DNA of 17,808 bases from the NCBI GenBank assembly GCA_023667165.1, contig JAMPAO010000054.1, positions 1-17,808 of the forward strand. Direction: 5' to 3'. The notes under the pieces are model-generated. The model made no database searches. It worked only from the letters and a program-made list of their open reading frames with translations, and was not told the origin of the DNA. The DNA comes from Ruminococcus sp. Its GTDB lineage: Bacteria; Bacillota; Clostridia; Oscillospirales; Ruminococcaceae. Of this stretch, positions 1 through 7,556 are shown piece after piece (within the stretch, counting starts at the first letter, position 1; each line of letters begins with the position of its first letter). Both the position numbers and the translations under genes were made by a program.

Positions 1-2013
1 GATTATTACGAGCAGAACGTTTCGTTTACCGATCCCTTAAATCCCGACTGCGACGGCGACGGTCTTCTTGACGGTAGGGAGATTAGGGCGGGACTTGATC
101 CGTTAAGCGCGTCTACGGACGGGGTCACTCCAGACAGAGATATAATAAAGGACGCCTCCGTCAAGGGCAGACTGGTGACGGTCGATATCAAGGGACTGCC
201 CCAAACAGCCACGGCAGCCGTGAACAGGCTTGACAACAACAGTATTCAGGGTACTCCGGGAATAGTGGGCGAGGTTTATGAGTTTTATTCCGACAGATCC
301 TTTGATAGCTGCGATATCACATTTGCCTACGGCGGAGTCGATACCAGCAGCAGGGAGATAACCGAAAGCGCGCTTTCCGTTTTCAGGTTCAATTCCGACA
401 AGCTCACCTTTGAAAAGCTGGCAAGCTCGGTGAATACCGAAAATAAATCGGTCACTGCGCAGATACAGGAAAGCGGCATATACGCCCTGTGCGATACGTC
501 GATCCTTGAGAGCAAGAGCGAAACGAATATTTTCTTCCTCATTGACAATTCCGGCTCTATGTACCCCGAGGAGCTGTGCGCCAATTCCGAGGAGAACGAC
601 GTGGAGTTCAAGCGCCTTGACTTTGCGGTCAATCTTATTGATATGCTGGGCGTTGATGCTAACTACGGAGCGGGAGAATTTTCCGGAAATTACACCATAA
701 TCACTCCCATATCCAATAATTACGAGAGCGTTAAGCAGAGCATTTCCGATATAAGGAACAAAAATCAGATATTTTCCGGAACGGAGATTGCGGGAGCCAT
801 ACTGGGCGCGGTCAACGAGTTCGGAGAGGTAAACGGAGCGGATAAAAACTATATTATCCTGCTTACGGACGGTATGCCGTCGGTCTACAATGCTCAGACG
901 GAGCAGCAGGCTATCGATACGGCTGCGGAAAACAATATAACGATATTTACGATAGGTCTGGGAAAATACATTGATTCGCAGTATCTTTTCGATATCGCGG
1001 AAAAAACGAACGGTCAGTTTTTCCAGGCGTCCAACGCCGACGCTCTCGAAAATATCTACGAGAAGATACAGAACTTCATGTCCTACAACCAGGTCATTAT
1101 TGAGGAGGAAAGCGGCAAAAAGGGTTTTATCGTGGCGGATTCCGGATTTAACGTATTAAAGGACGGTATCGGCTACAACAATTTCCGTTCCGACTTCGCT
1201 CCCAACGGCGCGGACGTGGGCATTGCGGGACTTATCCGCGATTATTACACCGGCGATCTCTCACTTTCGGAGCAGGGTTATACCACCGACGACGGCAAAC
1301 AGATCGCGGGTTACGATATAAGCGGCATAGAGCTGCTGACGGACGGCAAGGCGGATCTTAACAGCGTGGAGATATCCGCTCTCAAATCCTATAACGAATA
1401 TCTTTCGCGTATGGACAAATGGAACTACCGCAGCATAAAGGGCGGAGTTCTGCATTACACCGACAGCACAAGGGATTTTATCGACGGCGCGGGTCTGAAA
1501 GTCATTACGTCGCCGTATGAGTTTGAGGTTCCCGAGCAAAGCGGCTTTATGAATTTCCTGCGTACCATCACCTTTAACCGTATCAAGCCTTTTGAACAGT
1601 ATGAATGCGTGCTTATCGACAGCAAAAGCTGCGAGGGCGAGGATCTTTCGGTTATGAATATGCTGCAATGGTACAGCGGTCTGGCGTTTTCCGAGGATAA
1701 ATGCGATATCTACGACTTCGGCTATGAGGGAGACGCTGCCTTTGACGCTCTTATCGGCGAGCTTACTACGGGAAGTCCCGCTGTGATAACCTACGGCGGC
1801 TCGGCTATGAACGCCGTGCGCATTGCAAGGGATTCAAACAATCCCGATCTGTTCGTTATAGACGCATACGACAGCAATTCACCAGAAAGAAGCACAAGGA
1901 TAACCCTTTCCAGAACTCCCGTTTACGACGGTGAGAATACGCCTTACTACCAATACACCGCATCCAGAGGAAGCGTTGAGCAGCCTTTGAGGATAATCAT
2001 CTCAAAGAAGTGA
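1..2013 (+). CDS. Secreted von Willebrand factor A domain protein, 5'-truncated
   Basis: The frame is open from base 1, so the N-terminus and any signal peptide lie outside the window; 670 residues are visible. Residues 11-27 form a thrombospondin-type-3/EF-hand-like calcium repeat (DPLNPDCDGDGLLDGRE). A VWA domain follows at about residues 175-335. It has a complete metal-ion-dependent adhesion site: D182-x-S184-x-S186, T261, and D290 in LLTDG. Such domains bind protein or glycan ligands through a divalent cation, usually at the cell surface. Residues about 380-650 resemble a C39-like papain-fold region that often follows VWA domains in Clostridia, but the expected Cys and His positions appear to be D405 and S601, which suggests loss of catalysis. 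That assignment is inferred from remembered family patterns. No clear terminator follows the stop codon. The VWA call is strong; the C-terminal call is tentative. Ligand and role are unknown. Confidence 0.85.
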   Translation, partial: DYYEQNVSFTDPLNPDCDGDGLLDGREIRAGLDPLSASTDGVTPDRDIIKDASVKGRLVTVDIKGLPQTATAAVNRLDNNSIQGTPGIVGEVYEFYSDRSFDSCDITFAYGGVDTSSREITESALSVFRFNSDKLTFEKLASSVNTENKSVTAQIQESGIYALCDTSILESKSETNIFFLIDNSGSMYPEELCANSEENDVEFKRLDFAVNLIDMLGVDANYGAGEFSGNYTIITPISNNYESVKQSISDIRNKNQIFSGTEIAGAILGAVNEFGEVNGADKNYIILLTDGMPSVYNAQTEQQAIDTAAENNITIFTIGLGKYIDSQYLFDIAEKTNGQFFQASNADALENIYEKIQNFMSYNQVIIEEESGKKGFIVADSGFNVLKDGIGYNNFRSDFAPNGADVGIAGLIRDYYTGDLSLSEQGYTTDDGKQIAGYDISGIELLTDGKADLNSVEISALKSYNEYLSRMDKWNYRSIKGGVLHYTDSTRDFIDGAGLKVITSPYEFEVPEQSGFMNFLRTITFNRIKPFEQYECVLIDSKSCEGEDLSVMNMLQWYSGLAFSEDKCDIYDFGYEGDAAFDALIGELTTGSPAVITYGGSAMNAVRIARDSNNPDLFVIDAYDSNSPERSTRITLSRTPVYDGENTPYYQYTASRGSVEQPLRIIISKK

Positions 2014-2091
2014 TCCGACAGCGGTTCTTTGGTATCTGTTACAAAATAATGTCAGACTTCTTTTGAATATTTACATATTTTTTTTCGGAAT

Positions 2092-2120
2092 GTTACAATA
2101 GGGTGTAATTTTATTACAAT
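2092..2120 (+). promoter_or_regulatory. Weak candidate SigA promoter for the lipoprotein gene
   Basis: GTTACA at 2092-2097 (4/6 to the -35 consensus) is separated by 17 nt from TACAAT at 2115-2120 (5/6 to the -10), in an AT-rich stretch about 90 nt before the lipoprotein start. The rest of the 198-bp gap holds no recognised element. The match is modest and could be chance in AT-rich DNA. Confidence 0.25.
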
Positions 2121-2211
2121 CCGCTGTGAACCGTTGAAAAATATCTCCCGGTGTGATAAGGTTATGTAAAGTGGTATTTCGGTGCTGCAACAATACGAAA
2201 GGGTGATGTTC

Positions 2212-4476
2212 ATGAAAAAGGGTCTGACTGCGGCGTTGGCGGTAATGCTTGCAATACTGTCGCTTTGCGGCTGTTCGGGAGAAAATGAGAACGGCGTAAC
2301 GTCCGAGAGCGTTTCGGAAAGCGTTTCCGTTTCGGAAACGGTACTTACGGAAGCAAGCACCGAGATCCGGCAGACGGAGGAAGAGTTTAAAATATGGAAG
2401 CTGACCGATCCGGAGCTGCGTGTGCTGGTAAACAGGACTGTAGATGAAAACAGGCTTTCAAAGCTAAGTGTGGACAGCGGTACGGTCGTCAGACCGATAG
2501 GAGCCGATACCGTTCTGATCGACGTTTCATGTATCGGAAAAGCGAATTTCCGCAGATCTGCCAATGTATCCTGCACCGATCCGAAGTATTCGGAGGATTT
2601 TTACGCCGCCGCAGACAGTATGCCAAGATATACGTACTGTGATTTTACCGATTACGCCGAAAAGGCGGAAAATGATAATGTGAGATTTGTCTATGACGGC
2701 AGCGGTGATATTTTACGTATCACCTACGGCTACTCCGTGACGGATACCGTAAAATTCAACGGTTACGTCCGCCAGGAGGAGGACGGCTCTTTCAGCGTTA
2801 TCATCGACCCCGCTTATATGTACGGTCTGCCCATGCTCACAAGCTTTGATACGGAGTTTGATATCAACGGCGAAAATGTGCTTATGGACTCTTTCGGATT
2901 TACCGTTCAGAAGCTGTACACCGAGGGCAAGGACGTTTTCGGCGCGGATAAGCTCTGGGATCATGAAGGGTATGTTTACGGCTCTATGAAAGTAAACAAC
3001 CTAAAAGTCCTGTATGATATCTTGAACGAGGAGAGCCTTTGCAGTGCCAACGGCGTTTTTGAGTTTTCCCTTATTGAAGAGGACACTCACAAGGTGCTTG
3101 AAACCGCACTGTTTGATTACGACAGCAAGAACGGGGAGTATTCCCGCGTTTACGGTCTGCTCCTTGATAATATGGATATGTTCGCCGCCGATGACGTGGT
3201 GGGCGTAAATCTTATCGATCTTGATTTTGACGGTACTCCCGAGCTGCTTGTATCAAAGCAGATCGTTGACGTTAGTGAAGAATACCGTTATCCGAATGAA
3301 TATGCCGACGTGGATATTTATTCCATTGAGGAGGATTCATTCAAATATATTGACACTCTTTACAATAACAGTACGCAGGTCTACTATAACGGCAACGTTA
3401 TAGGCGTGAAAAAGGACGAGTTCGGAGGAAAAAAATGGTTTTATATGTCAAGGAAAAACCTTGATACGGGAGCGGAGGAAGAAACCGACTATCTTTTCGT
3501 TCTTAATGACAGCAGGCTTGAATATACATCCGTATTTGAGTCGTATTCAAAGGGGGATTATGAGAATGATTATTACATTTACGGAGAACCCCTTGAGTAC
3601 GAGGAATACGAGGGACCGCCCAAATGGGATGACGAGGTGACCCATACTTATCACAGGTGGAAGCATATCGAAGCCGATTCGGGACTGTGGGAGCTATGGG
3701 GTTATATAAAGCAGGATTACTGCGCCGATATCTCTCCCGTGTTTTCACTGTACAGCGGCTGGATGTACAGCAAAAGCTCGTCAAACGGTGAAAAAATAGC
3801 TGTTGACAGCCGTACTATGGAATACAAGCTGGCAAATCTTGTTGACGCCTTTTATTTTGGCGAGTACGACCCCGAGGAACACAACTATCATTACGCTTTT
3901 CTGGGTGACTATGAGAAGCCGGTCATATATCTTTACCCCGAGGAAAAGACCGACGTTTCGGTAAAGCTCGCCGTAAAGGACGGCGGTCTTACCTGTTCCT
4001 ATCCCGATTACCGTGACGGCTGGGATGTTACGGCTTATCCCGACGGCACTCTCATCAACAAGGCAGACGGCGAGGAATACTACTGTCTTTACTGGGAGGG
4101 CGAGGGTATCGCCGATTGGGATATGTCAAAGGGTTTTGTCGTCAAATCGGAGGACACTGCAGATTTCCTCCGGAACAAGCTCAAGGAGATTGGTCTTACT
4201 CCCCGTGAAAGCAATGAGTTTATCATATACTGGCTGCCCATACTCCGGCAAAACGAGTGCAATCTCATAACCTTTCAGACGGAGCGTTACGAAAGCAGCG
4301 CAGTTCTTGATATTACTCCGAAACCCGACAGCATTCTTCGGGTATTTATGGTATACGCTCCCTGTGACGAGGACGCGGTCGCAGAGCCGCAGGAATTTCC
4401 GACCTTTGAACGTACCGGCTTTACCGCAGTGGAATGGGGCGGGGCGGCGGTGACGCCGCAGCTGATCGTATCATAG
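2212..4476 (+). CDS. Large lipoprotein with C-terminal 'KPVIYLYP' domain
   Basis: A 754-aa predicted lipoprotein. The ATG at 2212 is chosen because AAAGGG at 2198-2203 lies 8 nt upstream and the product then opens with a classic lipoprotein signal: MKK, a hydrophobic stretch, and LCGC with C21 as the lipidated cysteine. A Ser/Glu/Val-rich linker (about residues 25-50) follows. A central region has an acidic loop, D336-L-D338-F-D340-G-T-P-E344-L, of the DxDxDGxxEL type common in secreted Firmicute proteins and resembling a calcium loop. From K569 to the end is a domain starting KPVIYLYP, rich in Tyr and Trp and ending near VEWGG. From memory it recurs at the C-termini of many uncharacterised Clostridia proteins and has no assigned function. 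The protein is probably anchored on the outer face of the membrane. It appears monocistronic and shows no catalytic motif I recognise. Confidence 0.85.
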   Translation: MKKGLTAALAVMLAILSLCGCSGENENGVTSESVSESVSVSETVLTEASTEIRQTEEEFKIWKLTDPELRVLVNRTVDENRLSKLSVDSGTVVRPIGADTVLIDVSCIGKANFRRSANVSCTDPKYSEDFYAAADSMPRYTYCDFTDYAEKAENDNVRFVYDGSGDILRITYGYSVTDTVKFNGYVRQEEDGSFSVIIDPAYMYGLPMLTSFDTEFDINGENVLMDSFGFTVQKLYTEGKDVFGADKLWDHEGYVYGSMKVNNLKVLYDILNEESLCSANGVFEFSLIEEDTHKVLETALFDYDSKNGEYSRVYGLLLDNMDMFAADDVVGVNLIDLDFDGTPELLVSKQIVDVSEEYRYPNEYADVDIYSIEEDSFKYIDTLYNNSTQVYYNGNVIGVKKDEFGGKKWFYMSRKNLDTGAEEETDYLFVLNDSRLEYTSVFESYSKGDYENDYYIYGEPLEYEEYEGPPKWDDEVTHTYHRWKHIEADSGLWELWGYIKQDYCADISPVFSLYSGWMYSKSSSNGEKIAVDSRTMEYKLANLVDAFYFGEYDPEEHNYHYAFLGDYEKPVIYLYPEEKTDVSVKLAVKDGGLTCSYPDYRDGWDVTAYPDGTLINKADGEEYYCLYWEGEGIADWDMSKGFVVKSEDTADFLRNKLKEIGLTPRESNEFIIYWLPILRQNECNLITFQTERYESSAVLDITPKPDSILRVFMVYAPCDEDAVAEPQEFPTFERTGFTAVEWGGAAVTPQLIVS

Positions 4477-4605
4477 CAGATCGATTTGTGCTTTTTCGGC
4501 TTTTGAAGAAAACCCGTTTTCTCGCAGCTTGCTTCTTAAAATCAGCTTACCCATAGCAGCCGCCGCGTTTTTATATCAAATATATTCTAATAAAGGAGAA
4601 TGTTT

Positions 4606-5529
4606 ATGTCAGCTTCTGTTGTTATTCTTGCCGCAGGCTTAAGCACGCGTTTTGAGGGAGGTGTAAAGCAGCTTACGCCCGTAGGCGAATCCGGAGAGCT
4701 TCTTATGGATTATTCCGTGTTTGACGCCGTTCACGCGGGATTCGACAAGGTGATTTTCATTATCCAAAGGGATATGGAGGAGAAGATCAGGGAAGCTGCC
4801 GGCAGCAGGATCCCCAAAAATATCAAGGTAGAGTACTGCTTTCAGGAATTGCGGGATCTGCCGTCGGGTTTCGGTCTGCCGGAAAACAGGATCTCTCCGT
4901 GGGGAACGGTTCATGCCATTTTGTCGGCAAGAAATGTTATCAACGAACCGTTTCTTATAATAAACGCCGATGATTATTACGGCAAATCAATTTACAAAAA
5001 GATGTACAGTTTCCTTACAAATCCCGAAAGAAAACAGTTTGAGCAGTGTATGGCGGGTTTTGTGCTGAAAAATACGCTCAGTTCCACCGGAAAGGTCACA
5101 AGGGGAATATGCAGCTTTGACGAAAAGGAAATGCTGGAATCCGTTACCGAAACATACAGGGTACGCAGACACGTCAGCGGACATATTTACGGCGATCTTA
5201 AGGACGGAAGTACTGTCAGGCTTAAGGACACAAGTCCCGTTTCCATGAATATGTGGGGCTTCGGTCAGGAGATGATACCGCTTCTGGAGCAGCGTTTCAA
5301 GGATTTCCTTTCCTATGCGGAAGAAAACAATGTCATTGAAAATGCGGAGTTTCCTCTACCCGACGCGGTGGATTCTCTCATAAAAAACGGTAAGATATCC
5401 GTGGACGTTATCCCCACAAGGGACAAGTGGTACGGCATGACCCACAAAGAGGATATCCACGAGATAAGAGCTGCGTTCGGCGATATGCGCAGAAAAGGCT
5501 ACTATCCCGTACTGGAAAAGCAAAGATAA
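4606..5529 (+). CDS. NTP-transferase-like (sugar nucleotidyltransferase fold) protein
   Basis: A 307-aa protein with the nucleotidyltransferase Rossmann-like fold. The N-terminal nucleotide-binding signature is L8-A-A-G-L-S-T-R15-F followed by K21, corresponding to the G-x-G-T-R...K loop that holds the NTP. P98-W-G-T101 fits the base/sugar-contacting PxGT-type motif, and N120-A-D122-D123 fits the metal-binding aspartate motif of sugar-1-phosphate or choline-phosphate nucleotidyltransferases. I chose the ATG at 4606 over the in-frame ATG at 4600 because AAAGGAG (4592-4598) is 7 nt from the former and almost touches the latter. No kinase or hexapeptide-repeat acyltransferase domain is attached. 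The gene stands alone with a terminator after it, so context gives no substrate. Family assignment is good; substrate is unknown. Confidence 0.8.
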   Translation: MSASVVILAAGLSTRFEGGVKQLTPVGESGELLMDYSVFDAVHAGFDKVIFIIQRDMEEKIREAAGSRIPKNIKVEYCFQELRDLPSGFGLPENRISPWGTVHAILSARNVINEPFLIINADDYYGKSIYKKMYSFLTNPERKQFEQCMAGFVLKNTLSSTGKVTRGICSFDEKEMLESVTETYRVRRHVSGHIYGDLKDGSTVRLKDTSPVSMNMWGFGQEMIPLLEQRFKDFLSYAEENNVIENAEFPLPDAVDSLIKNGKISVDVIPTRDKWYGMTHKEDIHEIRAAFGDMRRKGYYPVLEKQR

Positions 5530-5542
5530 TTCAACAAGGTAC

Positions 5543-5577
5543 AGATCCCTCGCGTTCCTTTGCACGGGGGATCTTTT
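5543..5577 (+). terminator. Rho-independent terminator after the nucleotidyltransferase gene
   Basis: A 10-bp stem (AGATCCCTCG at 5543-5552 with CGGGGGATCT at 5565-5574, including one G-T pair), a 12-nt loop, and a short T run. It lies 13 nt after the stop codon. The T run is short (TTTT then GCT), so termination may be incomplete. Confidence 0.6.
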
Positions 5578-5674
5578 GCTGTTACAAAAATCCGTCGGAA
5601 ATTTTTTGAAAATTTGTTTATTTTGACTGTATATGTCTTTTGACGCCCGAATTATAGCCATTTGCGTAATTTTT

Positions 5675-5701
5675 TTAGCACTCTGCGCGATAATTTGCTA
5701 A
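5675..5701. promoter_or_regulatory. Degenerate upstream CIRCE-like operator
   Basis: The left arm TTAGCACTC (5675-5683) matches CIRCE perfectly. After the canonical 9-nt spacer, the right arm ATTTGCTAA (5693-5701) keeps the inner TGCTAA, 6/9. The site also sits inside a perfect 13-bp AT-rich inverted repeat (5668-5680 with 5696-5708). It lies 19 bp upstream of the -35 box and 77 bp from the main CIRCE, so a second HrcA dimer might bind here. Function is inferred; the sequence match is seen directly. Confidence 0.5.
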
Positions 5702-5719
5702 AAAAATTTGCAAAACCTC

Positions 5720-5747
5720 TTGACAAGTTGAAAAAATGGTGTATAAT
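5720..5747 (+). promoter_or_regulatory. SigA promoter of hrcA-grpE-dnaK-dnaJ
   Basis: Perfect consensus hexamers: TTGACA at 5720-5725, a 16-nt spacer, and TATAAT at 5742-5747. The start point is expected around 5754, inside the left arm of CIRCE, so HrcA binding would block RNA polymerase. A fully consensus promoter held down by a repressor is the usual design for this operon. Confidence 0.93.
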
Positions 5748-5751
5748 ATAA

Positions 5752-5778
5752 TTAGCACTCAAGAATTGGGAGTGCTAA
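5752..5778. promoter_or_regulatory. CIRCE operator (HrcA binding site) of the dnaK operon
   Basis: Perfect TTAGCACTC (5752-5760), a 9-nt spacer, and GAGTGCTAA (5770-5778). This is the conserved inverted repeat bound by HrcA. It begins 4 nt after the -10 box and lies in the 5' leader of the mRNA. A further near-perfect right half-site, GAGTGCTTA, occurs at 5793-5801. Confidence 0.97.
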
Positions 5779-5849
5779 CACATTGACCGCAAGAGTGCTT
5801 ATTCCGACGCTGACCGGTGAAATGACCCGCGAAAGGAGATGAATGCCGC

Positions 5850-6902
5850 TTGGACGACAGGAAACTGAAAATTCTTGCTGCCGTTGTGAACGAGTATATC
5901 CTTACAGGCGAGCCTGTGGGGTCAAAAACCATTGCGGCGCTTCCCGGCATACGGGTGTCATCCGCAACCATAAGAAACGATATGGCGATGCTTGAGCAGC
6001 TTGGATTTTTGGAGCAGCCGCACACATCTGCGGGGCGCATACCCACCTACAGCGGATATAAGCTGTATATCGAAAAGCTCATGCCCGAAAGAACGCTCAG
6101 CGATGAAGAAAAGGCTATGCTTGACAGTATTCTCGACGTGGACGTACCTAACGAGGAGGCTTTGATCGACAACGCCACGAGGGCATTGGCGGAAATAACC
6201 GACTGCGCAGCCGTGGTTTCCAGCCGTTCTCCGCAGTTTTCGGTCATAGCCAAGGTGGACGCGATCCCTACCGGAAAAAGAATGTACGTGCTGCTTATGA
6301 TAACCTCGTCGGGCAACATCAAAAACAAGGTTTGCAGACTGGAGTTTGACCTCACTCATGAACAGCTTGCCTTTTTCAGCGAATATATGACCCAAAATCT
6401 CAGCGGAATGGCTGTTGAAAATCTCTCCGACGAGATGATAGAACGGCTTGCCGAAGCGATGGGCGCATATATGGTAACGCTTGCTCCGCTGATGAACGGA
6501 GTAAGAGAGCTTGCAAAGGGATTTATGCAGTCCGACGTCCATGTAAGCGGAGAAAAAAATCTTCTTACAAGAAGCGATATCGAACCGGGCGATATCATAA
6601 AATTTTTCGAGCAGAAAAACCAGTTTTCAAAGCTGCTTGACGACAGCTTCAGCGGACTGAAGGTGCTGTTCGGAGAGGACGGGGACTTCGTTATAGGCAA
6701 TTCGAGCATGATAGTTTCGCCTTTCAAAAAAGGAGGCAAGACAGCGGGATCGCTGGGACTGATAGGTCCTTTAAGGCTCGATTACTCAAAGGTTATTCCG
6801 TATATCGAATATCTGACCGACAGGATAAGCGAGATCCTCAATGCATCCGCCGAGGATTTTCCCGAGATCCCGTCCATAGAGGAAAACGACCGGTATACGT
6901 GA
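5850..6902 (+). CDS. hrcA: Heat-shock repressor HrcA
   Basis: A 350-aa transcriptional repressor that binds CIRCE; in characterised bacteria its active form depends on GroEL. The start is TTG at 5850, giving MDDRKLKILAAVVNEYILTG, which aligns with the usual HrcA N-terminus. AAGGAG at 5833-5838 is 11 nt upstream. An ATG at 5843 is closer to that site but in another frame. The winged-helix DNA-binding domain spans about residues 1-80, with GEPVGSKTI (20-28), the recognition segment SSATIRNDM (37-45) and SAGRIPT (60-66). The C-terminal domain ends with the family motif GPLRLDYSKVIPYIEYL from G306. Length is normal. It is first in the operon, so it represses itself and the chaperones downstream, and probably htpG. 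Confidence 0.97.
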   Translation: MDDRKLKILAAVVNEYILTGEPVGSKTIAALPGIRVSSATIRNDMAMLEQLGFLEQPHTSAGRIPTYSGYKLYIEKLMPERTLSDEEKAMLDSILDVDVPNEEALIDNATRALAEITDCAAVVSSRSPQFSVIAKVDAIPTGKRMYVLLMITSSGNIKNKVCRLEFDLTHEQLAFFSEYMTQNLSGMAVENLSDEMIERLAEAMGAYMVTLAPLMNGVRELAKGFMQSDVHVSGEKNLLTRSDIEPGDIIKFFEQKNQFSKLLDDSFSGLKVLFGEDGDFVIGNSSMIVSPFKKGGKTAGSLGLIGPLRLDYSKVIPYIEYLTDRISEILNASAEDFPEIPSIEENDRYT

Positions 6903-6937
6903 CATAATAGGCAAATACCCGAAAGGAGAATGTATAG

Positions 6938-7507
6938 ATGGCAGAAGATATCAAGGAAGAGAACGGAGCGGCTCCCCCTGCGGAGGAACAGGAGGAGAAA
7001 GCCGAACAGCAGGATATATCCTCCGAAAACGAAAGCGGCGGGCAGACCTCAGAGGAAGAGCTTGCCTCTCGGATAGAAGCTCTTGAAAAGGAGCTTGAGG
7101 AGGAAAAGGAAAAATATCTCAGACTTGACGCGGAATATTACAATTACCGCACAAGGTCGCTGAAAGAAAAGCAGGAGGCGTACGACAACGCCCTTATAAA
7201 AGCCGTCACGGAGATACTGTCGGTGATAGACAATTTTGAACGCGCCGCGGCTGCGGAATGCTCCGACAGCAATTATAAAAAGGGCGTCGAGATGATCTTC
7301 AAGCAGTATACGGCTATAATCGAGAAGCTGGGAGTGCAGGAGATAGAGGCTCTCGGTCAGCCGTTCGACCCCAACTTCCACAATGCCGTAAGCAGCGTGA
7401 CCGATGAAGAGCTGGAGGAAAATACAGTCGCGGCAGTGCTGCAAAAAGGATATATCCTCGGAAAAAAGGTTATCCGTCATGCCATGGTAACAGTGGCAAA
7501 TCCGTAA
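6938..7507 (+). CDS. grpE: Nucleotide exchange factor GrpE
   Basis: A 189-aa cytoplasmic protein that releases ADP from DnaK during the chaperone cycle. An acidic, low-complexity N-terminus (about residues 1-45) leads into a long charged coiled coil that forms the dimer (LEKELEEEKEKYLRLDAEYY), then VIDNFERA and the C-terminal beta domain with FDPNFHNAV from F143 and GYILGKKVIRHAMVTVA at the end. AAAGGAG at 6922-6928 is 9 nt before the ATG. It lies 35 bp after hrcA and 49 bp before dnaK, in the standard Bacillota order. Length and motifs are normal. Confidence 0.97.
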   Translation: MAEDIKEENGAAPPAEEQEEKAEQQDISSENESGGQTSEEELASRIEALEKELEEEKEKYLRLDAEYYNYRTRSLKEKQEAYDNALIKAVTEILSVIDNFERAAAAECSDSNYKKGVEMIFKQYTAIIEKLGVQEIEALGQPFDPNFHNAVSSVTDEELEENTVAAVLQKGYILGKKVIRHAMVTVANP

Positions 7508-7556
7508 AATCAATATAATGAAATCAACTGTTTTATTTTGAAAGGAGATTTAATTT

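Noticed and set aside
2182..2211. Upstream GTG start for the lipoprotein gene
   Set aside because: It would put ten residues before the lipoprotein signal and has no ribosome site; the ATG at 2212 has both a site and a clean signal peptide.
4506..4521. GAAAAC/GTTTTC hairpin after the lipoprotein gene as a terminator
   Set aside because: A weak AT-rich stem with almost no loop and no following T run.
7514..7519. TATAAT just upstream of dnaK as a possible internal promoter
   Set aside because: No acceptable -35 box at 16-18 nt spacing and no extended -10 TG; probably chance in an AT-rich gap.
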